Part shown: positions 1-8,364 of the stretch, in pieces | Numbering within the stretch: the first letter of the stretch is position 1 | How the letters are laid out: every line of letters begins with the position of its first letter | Assembly: GCF_001921865.1 (NCBI RefSeq) | Contig: NZ_MSCT01000010.1 | Location: 1 to 64,000 of the forward strand | Length of the DNA stretch: 64,000 nt | Origin: Pseudomonas chlororaphis | GTDB lineage: Bacteria; Pseudomonadota; Gammaproteobacteria; Pseudomonadales; Pseudomonadaceae | Reading direction: 5' to 3' | Notes under the pieces: model-generated | The model's database searches: none | Told to the model about the DNA's origin: nothing | Seen by the model: the letters and a program-made list of their open reading frames with translations, nothing else | Made by a program: the position numbers and the translations under genes

Positions 1-2
1 TG

Positions 3-878
3 TTCAGCGTCGCCCAGTGTGTGCTCAACCCGGGCGACGAGGTGCTGGTCGCCGAGCCGATGTACGTCACCTACGAAGCGGTGTTCGGCGCTTGCGGCGC
101 GGTGGTGGTGCCGGTGCCGGTGCGCTCCGAGAACGGCTTTCGGGTACTGCCCGAAGACGTCGCCGCGCGCATCACCCCGCGCACCCGCGCCCTGGCCCTG
201 AACAGCCCGCACAACCCCTCGGGCGCCAGCCTGCCGCGCGCCACCTGGCAGGCGTTGGCCGAGCTGTGCATCGGCCACGACCTGTGGCTGATTTCCGACG
301 AGGTCTACAGCGAGCTGCTGTTCGACGGCGAGCACGTCAGCCCGGGCAGCCTGCCGGGCATGGCCGAGCGCACGGCGACCCTCAACAGCCTGTCGAAATC
401 CCATGCCATGACCGGCTGGCGGGTGGGCTGGGTGATCGCCCCGCCAGCGCTGGCGGCGCATCTGGAGAATCTGGCGCTGTGCATGCTCTACGGCTCGCCG
501 GACTTTATCCAGGACGCCGCGGTGGTGGCGTTGGAGAGCGGCCTGCCGGAGCTGGCGGCGATGCGCGAAGCCTATCGCCAGCGCCGCGACCTGGTGTGCG
601 AGTGCCTGGCCGATTGCCCTGGCGTGCGCGCGTTGAAACCCGATGGTGGGATGTTCGTGATGGTCGATATCCGCCAGACCGGGCTCAGCGCCCAGGCGTT
701 CGCTGACCGCCTGCTGGCGCGCCACGGGGTCGCGGTGCTGGCCGGCGAGGCCTTCGGCCCCAGCGCGGCCGGGCATATCCGCCTGGGCCTGGTGCTCGGC
801 GCGGCGCCATTGCGCGAGGCCTGCCAGCGGATCGCCCGCTGCGCCCGCGAGCTGTTGGAGGTACCGGCCCATGCGTAA
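3..878 (+). CDS. PLP-dependent aminotransferase, class I/II (5'-truncated)
   Basis: The reading frame is already open at base 3, so the N-terminus lies outside the window; 291 codons are visible. The sequence shows the fold-type I aminotransferase pattern: an Asn-Pro-rich substrate loop (NSPHNPSG), the Asp of a SDEVYSELLFDG motif that contacts the pyridine nitrogen of PLP, and the Schiff-base Lys in SLSKSHAMTGWR (Lys codon at 396-398). It ends in TAA with its last 8 bases overlapping the ATG of the aldehyde dehydrogenase, so the two are translationally coupled. The family moves amino groups between amino acids and 2-oxo acids; the substrate cannot be read from the sequence. The coupled dehydrogenase suggests a catabolic pair that deaminates a substrate and then oxidises the aldehyde. 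Confidence 0.9.
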   Translation, partial: FSVAQCVLNPGDEVLVAEPMYVTYEAVFGACGAVVVPVPVRSENGFRVLPEDVAARITPRTRALALNSPHNPSGASLPRATWQALAELCIGHDLWLISDEVYSELLFDGEHVSPGSLPGMAERTATLNSLSKSHAMTGWRVGWVIAPPALAAHLENLALCMLYGSPDFIQDAAVVALESGLPELAAMREAYRQRRDLVCECLADCPGVRALKPDGGMFVMVDIRQTGLSAQAFADRLLARHGVAVLAGEAFGPSAAGHIRLGLVLGAAPLREACQRIARCARELLEVPAHA

Positions 879-2286
879 GTACTCCCGGCTGTTTATCGAC
901 GGCGCCTGGCGCGAGCCCGCGGGGCAGGGCCTGGCCGAGGTCGTCAACCCGGCCACCGAGGCCGCGGCCGGCAGCGTGCCCCTGGGCGACGAGCGCGATG
1001 TCGAGCGCGCCGTGGCCGCCGCGCGGCGGGCGTTCGAGGGCTGGTCGCGAGCCCCGTCCAGCGTGCGCGCCGGCTACATCCGCGCACTGGTCGAGCAGTT
1101 GCGCGAGCGCGCCGACGAGATGGCCGCGCTGATCACCGCCGAGCTGGGCATGCCGGTGCAATGGTGCCGCTCGGTGCAGGTCGACGGGCCCATCCTCGGG
1201 CTGGAGCAGTACGTCGAACTGGCGGCGCTGATGGACGAGGTGCGCGAGGTCGGCAACTCCCTGGTGATCCGCGAGGCAGTCGGGGTCTGCGCCTTTATCA
1301 ACCCCTGGAATTACCCCTTGCACCAGTTGCTCGGCAAGCTCGCCCCAGCGTTGGCGGCGGGCTGCACGGTGGTGCTCAAGCCCAGCCAGGAAACCCCGCT
1401 GCACGCGTTTTTGCTGGCCGAAATGATCGAGGCCACAGGCCTGCCGGCCGGGGTATTCAACCTGGTCAGCGGGCCGGGGGCGAAGGTCGGCGAAGCACTG
1501 GCCCGGCACCCGGATGTGGATATGCTGTCGTTCACCGGCTCCACCGGCGCCGGGGTACGCGTGGCCCAGGCCGCGGCGCCTTCGGTGAAACGGGTGTGCC
1601 TGGAACTGGGCGGCAAGTCGCCGCTGCTGATCGGCGAGGACGCGGACCTGGAAGCGGCGGTGCGCTACGGCGTACAGGACGTGATGATCAACTCCGGGCA
1701 GACCTGCACCGCGCTGACCCGCATGCTGCTGCCGGCCAGCCGTTACGCGCAGGCGCTGGAGCTGGCGGTGGAGGAGGCGCGCGGCTTGTGCATGGGCGAT
1801 CCGCAGGACCCGCACAGCTTTCTCGGACCGATGTGCTCGGCCGCCCAGCGGCGCACCGTGCAGGACTACATTCGCCTCGGTACGCAGGAGGGGGCGCGCC
1901 TGCTGTACGGCGGCGAGTCGACGCCGGGCTTCGAGCGCGGTTACTACCTGGGGCCGACGCTGTTCGCCGATGTCGACAACCGCATGCGTATCGCCCAGGA
2001 GGAAATCTTCGGCCCGGTGCTGTGCCTGATTCCCTACGCCGACGAGGCGCAGGCGGTGGCCCTGGCCAACGACTCGCCGTTCGGCCTGTCCAGCGGCGTC
2101 TGGGCGGCCGACCCCCGGCGCGCCCTGGGCCTGGCTCGACAACTGCGCGCCGGGCAGTGTTTCATCAACGGCGCGGCGTTCAATTACCAGGCGCCGTTCG
2201 GCGGCTACAAACAGTCGGGCAACGGTCGCGAATGGGGCGAGGAAGGCCTGGCCGAGTTCGTCGAGATCAAGGCGATCCAGTGCTGA
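871..2286 (+). CDS. NAD(P)-dependent aldehyde dehydrogenase
   Basis: This 471-residue protein has the full-length aldehyde dehydrogenase superfamily layout. The NPWNYPL motif of the cofactor domain is followed by KPSQETP, the FTGST loop, the general-base Glu of LELGGKSP (about residue 245) and the catalytic Cys of NSGQTCTA (about residue 279). A C-terminal PFGGYKQSGNGRE segment closes the substrate tunnel. The start ATG lies inside the end of the aminotransferase gene (8-base overlap), indicating translational coupling. The family oxidises aldehydes to carboxylic acids in the cytoplasm. The substrate is not assignable; the neighbouring aminotransferase and flavodoxin-fold oxidoreductase suggest a small catabolic operon. 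Confidence 0.93.
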   Translation: MRKYSRLFIDGAWREPAGQGLAEVVNPATEAAAGSVPLGDERDVERAVAAARRAFEGWSRAPSSVRAGYIRALVEQLRERADEMAALITAELGMPVQWCRSVQVDGPILGLEQYVELAALMDEVREVGNSLVIREAVGVCAFINPWNYPLHQLLGKLAPALAAGCTVVLKPSQETPLHAFLLAEMIEATGLPAGVFNLVSGPGAKVGEALARHPDVDMLSFTGSTGAGVRVAQAAAPSVKRVCLELGGKSPLLIGEDADLEAAVRYGVQDVMINSGQTCTALTRMLLPASRYAQALELAVEEARGLCMGDPQDPHSFLGPMCSAAQRRTVQDYIRLGTQEGARLLYGGESTPGFERGYYLGPTLFADVDNRMRIAQEEIFGPVLCLIPYADEAQAVALANDSPFGLSSGVWAADPRRALGLARQLRAGQCFINGAAFNYQAPFGGYKQSGNGREWGEEGLAEFVEIKAIQC

Positions 2287-2327
2287 GTCCGTGCCCCCGA
2301 CATTGCAATCCGTTCAAGGAGCCCTTC

Positions 2328-3077
2328 ATGAATGTACTGATCGTCCATGCTCACCCCGAGCCGCAATCCTTTACCGCCGCCTTGCGCGACCAGGCGGTGG
2401 CCACCCTCGAAGCCCAGGGCCACACGGTGCAGGTCAGCGACCTGTACGCCATGGGTTGGAATCCGGTGGCCAGCGCCGCGGACTTTTCCTCGCGGGACAA
2501 CCCCGACTACCTGGTGTACGCGCTGGAGCAGCGCCTGGGGGTGAAGAGCCAGTCGATCGCCGCGGACATCCTGCAGGAACTGGACAAACTGCTGTGGGCC
2601 GACCTGCTGATCCTGAATTTCCCGGTGTTCTGGTTCTCCACGCCGGCCATGCTCAAGGGCTGGATCGACCGGGTACTGGTGTCCGGGGTCTGCTACGGCG
2701 GCAAGCGCTTCTACGACCAGGGCGGCCTGGCGGGCAAGAAGGCCCTGGTCACCCTGACCCTGGGCGGGCGCGAGCACATGTTCGGCGAGGGGGCGATCCA
2801 CGGGCCGCTGGAAGATATGCTGCGGCCGCTGCTGCGCGGCACTCTGGCCTATGTCGGCTTCGAGGTGCTGGAGCCCTTCGTCGCCTGGCATGTGCCTTAC
2901 ATCAGCGCCGAGGCCCGCGAGGAGTTCCTCGTGGCTTACCGGCGGCGCCTGGGGCGTCTGGCCGACGAGCCGGCCATGACGTTCCCGCGTTTGTCGCAGT
3001 TCGACGAGGCGCTGTACCCGCTGGCGCCTCTAGGCGCGAGCTCGCTCGCGATGGACGTTAACGATAACGCGGACTGA
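2328..3077 (+). CDS. NAD(P)H-dependent flavodoxin-fold oxidoreductase (quinone reductase family)
   Basis: This 249-residue protein starts with MNVLIVHAHPEPQSF, the FMN/FAD phosphate-binding loop of the NQO/MdaB flavodoxin-like fold family. It continues with FPVFWFSTPAMLKGW and a TLGGREHMFG segment that fits the flavin isoalloxazine site. A Shine-Dalgarno-like AAGGAG precedes the ATG. The gene follows the dehydrogenase by 41 bp and is probably in the same operon. Members reduce quinones or other electrophiles with two electrons. The last 15 or so codons are encoded by one arm of a REP palindrome (see repeat at 3031), so the native C-terminus may have been replaced when the repeat inserted. Confidence 0.88.
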   Translation: MNVLIVHAHPEPQSFTAALRDQAVATLEAQGHTVQVSDLYAMGWNPVASAADFSSRDNPDYLVYALEQRLGVKSQSIAADILQELDKLLWADLLILNFPVFWFSTPAMLKGWIDRVLVSGVCYGGKRFYDQGGLAGKKALVTLTLGGREHMFGEGAIHGPLEDMLRPLLRGTLAYVGFEVLEPFVAWHVPYISAEAREEFLVAYRRRLGRLADEPAMTFPRLSQFDEALYPLAPLGASSLAMDVNDNAD

Positions 3078-3128
3078 CAGGGTAGACGCGGCGCTCTCAG
3101 GTTCATCGCGAGCAAGCTCGCTCCTACA
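3031..3128. repeat. REP inverted pair (REPIN-like)
   Basis: Two copies of a Pseudomonas REP palindrome face each other. The left arm, 3031-3053 (GCGAGCTCGCTCGCGATG), is read inverted relative to the right arm, 3104-3128 (CATCGCGAGCAAGCTCGCTC). The left arm lies inside the 3' end of the preceding reading frame. Such pairs are common non-autonomous elements in fluorescens-group genomes. Confidence 0.85.
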
Positions 3129-3279
3129 GTAATGGGGTGGGGTTGGCTTTTTTTGGCCGCGGCGTGCCGCGCAGCGCTGCGTTGGACGTCTTGATAGACA
3201 AACGCCTGCGCGACGCTTGGCTATGCTGTCGAGTTGCGGCCGGTCCTCCCACTCCCCACTCCCCAGTCCCCAGAGCGCC

Positions 3280-4269
3280 ATGAGAAAAATCACCCAGCAG
3301 ATGTTGCTCCACGAAATCGCCGACTGGCGCCATCGCGGCCTGATCGACGCCGAGTCGCAGCAGCGCCTCGGCGCCTTGTACGAACGCCCCGGGCACCTCT
3401 TGTCCACGGTCCTGCAATGGCTGGGCATTGGCGCGGTGCTGCTGATCGGTATGGCGGTGCTCGGCGGCTTGAGTCTGCTGGCCGACTCGGTGCTGCTGGG
3501 GGCGGTCTTGTTCTTCGCTGCAGGTGTCGGGCTGTGGCTGCTCGGCGCGCGGCTGGCGCGCGAGCCGGCGCAGCGCATGCCGGTCACCGGGGTGGCGATC
3601 CTGACCATCGGCCTGATCCTGATGGGCGCCAGCCTGTTGCTGGGCAGTTCCGACAGCGCTGCCAACGAGTACGGCAACCTGCCGCTGGCCCTGCTGGCCA
3701 CCGCCGCCATGAGCATCGGCACCGCCTATGGCTACCGCCTGCGCTGGCCGCTGTTGCTGGGCCTGCTCTGCGCCTTCCACGGCCTGGGCTCGTGGGAAGC
3801 GTACGGCGGTGGCGGCAGTTACTATTTCGACATCCAGGACCCGCGCTCGATGGCGGTGATCGCCGCGCTGACCGCGCTCCTGGGGCTGTGGCACCAGCAC
3901 GCCGAGGATCGCACCTTGCGCCGTTTCAGCGGTTTCGGGCGGCTGTATGTGATTTTCGGCTTGCTGTATTTCAACTGCTCGCTGTGGTTCTTGAGCCTGG
4001 AAGACCCTTACCGGCAGACCCTGACCTGGACCTTGCTGTTCACCCTCGGCGCCATCGCTCAACTGGTGCTTGGCGCGCGCTTCAAGCACCCCAGCTTCAC
4101 CGGCTTCGGCGTGGTGTTCCTCGGCATCGACCTGTACACGCGTTTCTACGAATACGCCTGGGAACAGCTGAGCGCCGCGCTGTTTTTCGCCGTGGCCGGG
4201 GTGGTCGGCATGCTCCTGGGCTGGCTGTTCGAGCGCACCGCGCTGCGGGCCGGGGAGGCTGGCCAATGA
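3280..4269 (+). CDS. DUF2157-type integral membrane protein
   Basis: This 329-residue protein begins with a short cytosolic helix-rich region (MRKITQQMLLHEIADWRHRG) that contains the LI(D/S)AE-type motif of DUF2157 proteins. It is followed by about eight to ten hydrophobic membrane segments. The ATG at 3280 is chosen because upstream codons are low-complexity and not conserved in character. It overlaps the next gene by 4 bp (ATGA). The next protein has the same N-terminal motif and topology, so the two are probably diverged tandem copies acting together. The function of this family is not known. Confidence 0.85.
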   Translation: MRKITQQMLLHEIADWRHRGLIDAESQQRLGALYERPGHLLSTVLQWLGIGAVLLIGMAVLGGLSLLADSVLLGAVLFFAAGVGLWLLGARLAREPAQRMPVTGVAILTIGLILMGASLLLGSSDSAANEYGNLPLALLATAAMSIGTAYGYRLRWPLLLGLLCAFHGLGSWEAYGGGGSYYFDIQDPRSMAVIAALTALLGLWHQHAEDRTLRRFSGFGRLYVIFGLLYFNCSLWFLSLEDPYRQTLTWTLLFTLGAIAQLVLGARFKHPSFTGFGVVFLGIDLYTRFYEYAWEQLSAALFFAVAGVVGMLLGWLFERTALRAGEAGQ

Positions 4270-5303
4270 GCCCGGATCGCCGTAACCGCCAGGTGCGCGA
4301 CGCCCTGGACCAATGGCTGCGCGACGGCCTGATCGACCCCCAGGCCCACGTCCGGATCGCCGAGCTGTACCCGCTGACGCGCTGGGACTGGCGCTCCCTG
4401 GGGCGCTGGTTCCTGACCTTCGGCGCCATCAGCCTGGCTGCCGGCCTGCTGATCCTGCTGCATGAGCACCTGACCTTCACCTTGCCGAAACTCGCGGCCG
4501 GCCTCGGCCTGCTGATGTTCGGGCTGTTTGGCGCCGGGCGCTGGCTGCTGGGCAAACAGCTGAAACTGCTCGGCGCGACCCTGGAGTTGCTCGGCGGCTT
4601 CGCCCTGATTGGCCTGAGCCTGGTGCTGGGCATGATCTACTCCGACGGCTCGGGCAACTGGCCGGCGCTGTTGCTGGTGGACCTGCTGCTGTTGCTGGCG
4701 CTGAGTTACCTGTTGAACAACGTCTTGCTGCTGGCCCTGTGCAGCGTGCTGTTCTTCGTCTGGTTCGGCGGGCGCAGCGGCTATATGTCCGGCTGGGGCG
4801 CCTACTGGTTCGGCATGAACTACCCGCTGCGCTTCCTCGGCGCGGCCGTGGCCATGGTGCTGTTCGGCTTTGTGCATCTGTGGAGCGAGGCTTCCTGGTT
4901 GGCGCGCTATCGCGGCTTTGCCAAAGTGTGGATTTCCGCCGGCCTGTTCATGGCTCAGATGTCGTTGTGGTTGCTGTCGCTGTTTGGCAGCTACGACCTG
5001 ATCGACGGCCCTTGGCACCTGGCCGAGTCCGGCGAGCTGCTGCTGTTCAACGGGCTGTGGGCGGCGCTCAGCCTGGGCCTGCTGGCGCTGGGCATTCGCC
5101 TGCGGTTTTCCATGCTGGTGGGTTACGGCGCGACCTTCTTCATCATCCAGCTGTACACGCTGTTCTTCACCCAGCTGGCGGAGACCCTGGGCTGGTTCGT
5201 CAGTTTGCTGATCGCCGGCGGCAGTTTGCTGGGGCTGGTGGTCTGGCTGGAGGGTAAGCGCCAGCAGCGTCGGGGCGACCCGAACCAAGCCGAGTCGGTA
5301 TAG
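4266..5303 (+). CDS. DUF2157-type integral membrane protein
   Basis: This 345-residue protein starts within the stop of the previous gene (ATGA overlap). The N-terminal segment RDALDQWLRDGLIDPQAH repeats the DUF2157 cytosolic motif of its neighbour. The rest is a string of roughly ten hydrophobic helices rich in Leu, Gly and Phe, with a conserved-looking LYTLFF near the last helices that parallels LYTRFYEY in the partner. No catalytic motif is visible. Function is unknown; a two-component membrane complex is inferred from the coupling and shared architecture. Confidence 0.85.
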   Translation: MSPDRRNRQVRDALDQWLRDGLIDPQAHVRIAELYPLTRWDWRSLGRWFLTFGAISLAAGLLILLHEHLTFTLPKLAAGLGLLMFGLFGAGRWLLGKQLKLLGATLELLGGFALIGLSLVLGMIYSDGSGNWPALLLVDLLLLLALSYLLNNVLLLALCSVLFFVWFGGRSGYMSGWGAYWFGMNYPLRFLGAAVAMVLFGFVHLWSEASWLARYRGFAKVWISAGLFMAQMSLWLLSLFGSYDLIDGPWHLAESGELLLFNGLWAALSLGLLALGIRLRFSMLVGYGATFFIIQLYTLFFTQLAETLGWFVSLLIAGGSLLGLVVWLEGKRQQRRGDPNQAESV

Positions 5304-5323
5304 GGCAGGGCGCCGGGAAAAGT

Positions 5324-5355
5324 CTGCCCAGGCCCGAGCGTGCGGGCCTGGGCAG
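5324..5355 (-). terminator. Intrinsic terminator of the 5362-5715 gene
   Basis: A perfect 13-bp stem (CTGCCCAGGCCCG at 5324-5336 paired with 5343-5355) with a 6-base loop is followed, on the minus strand, by a short T-run (ACTTTTCC). On the plus strand there is no T-run, so it mainly serves the minus-strand gene. Confidence 0.75.
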
Positions 5356-5361
5356 GAAAAC

Positions 5362-5715
5362 CTAGGCCGTCAGGCGTCTTTCGATATCCCGGTACGTTTC
5401 GCTGTCCGTAGCCGCCAACAGTTTGCGGCCGTCCTTGAAGGTCGCGATAAAGGTCACCTCGGTTTCCTTACCGGCGATCAGGTAGCCGGCAAGGGCGCCC
5501 ACCGGGCCCAGCAGCATGGCGCCGGCGATGCCATAGCCGAGCGCGTCCCTGTTGGTGATGCTGTCCTGCGTTGCGATCTCCAGGCGCTTGAAGGCCGAGG
5601 CCTTGACCTCGACGCCTGGCGAAGGGTTGGTCGGGGTGGCCAACCTGAAGACTCCCTGCCGGTACTCGCCATCTCCTTGTAGAAAATCTCCAGCCAATAC
5701 GTTGATCTTTGCCAT
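5362..5715 (-). CDS. Small conserved protein with a glycine-zipper-like segment
   Basis: This 117-residue protein reads from ATG at 5715, preceded by an AAGGA ribosome site about 10 bases upstream. The N-terminal two-thirds are polar. The centre carries a short Gly/Ala-rich hydrophobic stretch (GYGIAGAMLLGPVGALAGYLI, split here as GYGIAGAMLL then GPVGALAGYLI) resembling a glycine zipper. This precedes a beta-like tail (EVTFIATFKDGRKLLA). The layout resembles proteins with a C-terminal PH-like or short-membrane tail, but I do not recognise a named family. It is monocistronic with its own terminator. Confidence 0.7.
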   Translation of the reverse strand: MAKINVLAGDFLQGDGEYRQGVFRLATPTNPSPGVEVKASAFKRLEIATQDSITNRDALGYGIAGAMLLGPVGALAGYLIAGKETEVTFIATFKDGRKLLAATDSETYRDIERRLTA

Positions 5716-6070
5716 GTTGAATATCCTTGTTCAAGCATTGCGGGACGACCATACAGCGCTGCCTGCCATCCACCGTCAACGGGTGGGCGATAAAGGGCGG
5801 TACCGCTGATCGGGGATGTTGCGCCTAACAGCATCGGGCTCAAGTGTAGACACCGGATTGATATGGATCAGCTCGTTGGTCGCCTGGCGATACCGCTCGT
5901 CCGGTCGACTCGACGGGGGCTATGGCGCTGTTTCCAATCTTTTGCGCGTTGCGTGTGGCGATGTTAAAAAATGTTAGATTGAAAAAATACTTCACATAAT
6001 CAGTTCATTGGTGGATGATCGACCGCAACCTGTAGGACAACCCGATAACAACCGATCACAGGACCCCGCC
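5716..6070. other. Divergent intergenic region upstream of the tetronate operon
   Basis: No gene is seen here. Around 5960-5995 the sequence becomes AT-rich and contains a direct repeat, ATGTTA at 5961 and 5972 (ATGTTAAAAAATGTTAG). This is the most plausible site for the operon promoter and for an operator of the DeoR-family regulator. No operator can be assigned by sequence alone. Confidence 0.4.
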
Positions 6071-6163
6071 ATGCTCGACAAGGTCTCGATTGATGGGCCC
6101 GCCGCCTGCGCCTTGCCGACGCGGAACACGCTGCTGTCTTCCCCTGGAGTACCCCATGAATAA
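6071..6163 (+). CDS. Possible 30-residue upstream ORF overlapping ltnD
   Basis: An ATG at 6071, preceded by AGGA at a normal 7-base spacing, opens a 30-codon frame. It ends with TAA at 6161-6163, 5 bases past the ltnD ATG at 6156. The peptide (MLDKVSIDGPAAC...) has no recognisable domain. The good ribosome site and the overlap with the downstream start suggest a coupling or leader ORF. A second ORF of the same kind precedes the permease gene. Confidence 0.35.
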   Translation: MLDKVSIDGPAACALPTRNTLLSSPGVPHE

Positions 6164-7061
6164 CAAGAATGTCGGTGTCGTCGGCCTGGGCGCGATGGGC
6201 CTGGGCATTGCCCGCTCGCTGCTGCGCGCAGGCTTCGATGTGCATGCCTGTGACGTGCGCGAAGCGGTCACCCAGCAGTTTGTCAGCGAGGGCGGGGTGG
6301 CCTGCGCGTCGCCGGCGCGGATGGCCGAGGCCTGCGATGTGATCATCACCGTGGTGGTCAACGCCGAGCAGACCGAGACCGTGCTCTTTGGCGAAGCCGG
6401 CGCGGTCGCGGCCTTGCGCCCCGGCAGCCTGGTGATCGGTTGCGCCACGGTGGCGCCGACCTACGCCGTCGAGTTGGGCCAGCGCCTGGCCGAATCGGGC
6501 CTCTTGTACCTCGACGCGCCGATCTCCGGCGGCGCGGCCAAGGCCGCCGCCGGCCAGATGACCATGATGACCTCCGGCCCGGCCGCGGCCTACGCCAGGG
6601 CCGAGGCGATCCTCGCCGGCATGGCGGGCCAGGTCTACCGCCTGGGCGACGCCCATGGCCTGGGTTCCAAGGTCAAGATCATCAACCAGTTGCTGGCCGG
6701 GGTGCACATCGCCGCGTCCGCCGAAGCCATGGCCCTGGGCCTGCGCGAAGGCGTGGACGCCGACGCGCTGTACGAGGTGATCACCCACAGCGCCGGCAAC
6801 TCGTGGATGTTCGAGAACCGCGTGCCGCACATCCTCAAGGCCGACTACACCCCGCTGTCGGCGGTGGATATTTTCGTCAAGGACCTGGGCCTGGTGCTGG
6901 ATACCGCCCGCGCCAGCAAATTCCCGCTGCCGTTGTCGGCCACTGCGCACCAGATGTTCATGCAGGCCTCCAGCGCCGGTTTTGGCCGCGAGGACGACTC
7001 GGCGGTGATCAAGATCTTCCCCGGTATCGACCTGCCGACCGCCAAGCCCGAATCCGTTTGA
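6156..7061 (+). CDS. ltnD: L-threonate dehydrogenase, beta-hydroxyacid dehydrogenase family
   Basis: This 301-residue protein has an N-terminal Rossmann fold (VGVVGLGAMGLGIA, GxGxxG near residues 8-13). The substrate-binding DAPISGGAAKAAAG motif follows, and then the catalytic Lys within GSKVKIINQLLAG. This is the signature order of 3-hydroxyisobutyrate/threonate dehydrogenases. Adjacent otnK, otnC and otnI homologues make LtnD the specific assignment: NAD-dependent oxidation of L-threonate to 2-oxo-tetronate in the cytoplasm. A GGAG ribosome site lies just upstream. It is the first enzyme gene of the operon and 10 bp separate it from otnK. Confidence 0.92.
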   Translation: MNNKNVGVVGLGAMGLGIARSLLRAGFDVHACDVREAVTQQFVSEGGVACASPARMAEACDVIITVVVNAEQTETVLFGEAGAVAALRPGSLVIGCATVAPTYAVELGQRLAESGLLYLDAPISGGAAKAAAGQMTMMTSGPAAAYARAEAILAGMAGQVYRLGDAHGLGSKVKIINQLLAGVHIAASAEAMALGLREGVDADALYEVITHSAGNSWMFENRVPHILKADYTPLSAVDIFVKDLGLVLDTARASKFPLPLSATAHQMFMQASSAGFGREDDSAVIKIFPGIDLPTAKPESV

Positions 7062-7071
7062 GGAATGCCGC

Positions 7072-8364
7072 ATGACTAACGCCAACGCACGCCCGCTGCT
7101 GGGCTGCATCGCCGACGACTTCACCGGCGCCACGGACCTGGCCAATATGCTGGTGCGCGGCGGTATGCGCACGGTGCAGAGCATCGGTATCCCGAGCCGC
7201 GAAGTGGCGGCCGGGCTGGATGCCGACGCGATTGTCATTGCCTTGAAGTCGCGCACCGTGCCGGTTGCCGAGGCGGTGGAGGCATCCCTCGCCGCCCTCG
7301 ACTGGCTGCGCGAACAGGGTTGCGAGCAAATCTTCTTCAAGTACTGCTCCACATTCGATTCCACCGCCGCCGGCAATATCGGCCAGGTCAGCGAGGCCTT
7401 GCTCAAGGCGCTCAATAGCGATTTCACCCTGGCCTGTCCGGCGTTTCCGGAGAACGGCCGGACCATTTTCCGTGGCCACCTGTTCGTCCAGGACCAATTG
7501 CTCAGCGACTCGGGCATGCAGCATCACCCGTTGACGCCGATGACCGACGCCAACCTGGTGCGCGTGCTGCAAGCCCAGACTTCGCGCAAGGTTGGCCTGC
7601 TGCGCTACGACAGCATCGCCGCGGGCGTCGAGGCGGTGCGGGCGAAGATCGCCGAACTGCGCGAGCAGGGCGTCGGCATGGCCATTGCCGATGCGCTGTC
7701 CGACCAGGACCTCTACACCCTGGGCGAAGCCTGCGCCGACCTGCCGCTGCTGACCGGCGGCTCCGGCCTGGCCCTGGGCCTGCCGGGCAATTTCCGCCGC
7801 GCCGGCAAGCTGCGCGACTTCGACGTGGCGTCGTTGCCGACGGTCGCAGGGGGCGAAGTGGTGCTGGCCGGCAGCGCCTCGGTGGCGACCATCGGCCAGG
7901 TTGCTGCCTGGCTCGAGGCCGACCGTCCGGCGCTGCGCATCGACCCGCTGGCCCTGGCCGCTGGCGAGCCGGTGGTGGCGCGAGCCCTGGCCTTTGCCCG
8001 CGACAACAATGAAACCGTGTTGATCTACGCCACCAGCACCCCGGCCGAGGTCAAGGCCGTGCAACAGCAACTGGGCGTCGAGCGTGCCGGCACCCTGGTG
8101 GAAAACGCCCTCGGCGAGATCGCCGCGGGCCTGCGCCAGAACGGTGTGCGGCGCTTCGTGATCGCCGGCGGCGAAACCTCCGGCGCGGTGGTCAAGGCGC
8201 TGGGGGTCGACCTGTTGCAGATTGGCGCGCAGATCGACCCGGGGGTACCGGCCACCGTCAGCAGCGGCGCCGAGCCCCTGGCCCTGGCGTTGAAATCCGG
8301 CAATTTCGGCGGCCGCGACTTTTTCGCCAAGGCCCTGGGGCAACTTGCGGCAGGTGCGCAATGA
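7072..8364 (+). CDS. otnK: 3-oxo-tetronate kinase, four-carbon acid sugar kinase family
   Basis: This 430-residue protein has the N-terminal ADDFTGATDLANML motif (substrate-binding DUF1537 N domain) and a C-terminal nucleotide-binding domain with VVLAGSASVATIGQV and VIAGGETSGAVVKALG. The length is typical of OtnK. The enzyme phosphorylates 3-oxo-tetronate at O4. Its stop overlaps the otnC start (ATGA at 8361), so expression of kinase and decarboxylase is coupled. The context between ltnD and otnC supports the assignment over other acid-sugar kinases. Confidence 0.92.
   Translation: MTNANARPLLGCIADDFTGATDLANMLVRGGMRTVQSIGIPSREVAAGLDADAIVIALKSRTVPVAEAVEASLAALDWLREQGCEQIFFKYCSTFDSTAAGNIGQVSEALLKALNSDFTLACPAFPENGRTIFRGHLFVQDQLLSDSGMQHHPLTPMTDANLVRVLQAQTSRKVGLLRYDSIAAGVEAVRAKIAELREQGVGMAIADALSDQDLYTLGEACADLPLLTGGSGLALGLPGNFRRAGKLRDFDVASLPTVAGGEVVLAGSASVATIGQVAAWLEADRPALRIDPLALAAGEPVVARALAFARDNNETVLIYATSTPAEVKAVQQQLGVERAGTLVENALGEIAAGLRQNGVRRFVIAGGETSGAVVKALGVDLLQIGAQIDPGVPATVSSGAEPLALALKSGNFGGRDFFAKALGQLAAGAQ

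Noticed and set aside
685..2142. Long minus-strand frame opposite the aldehyde dehydrogenase
   Set aside because: It is the shadow of a GC-rich gene: rich in Arg, Gly and His, no domain, fully inside an intact gene on the other strand.
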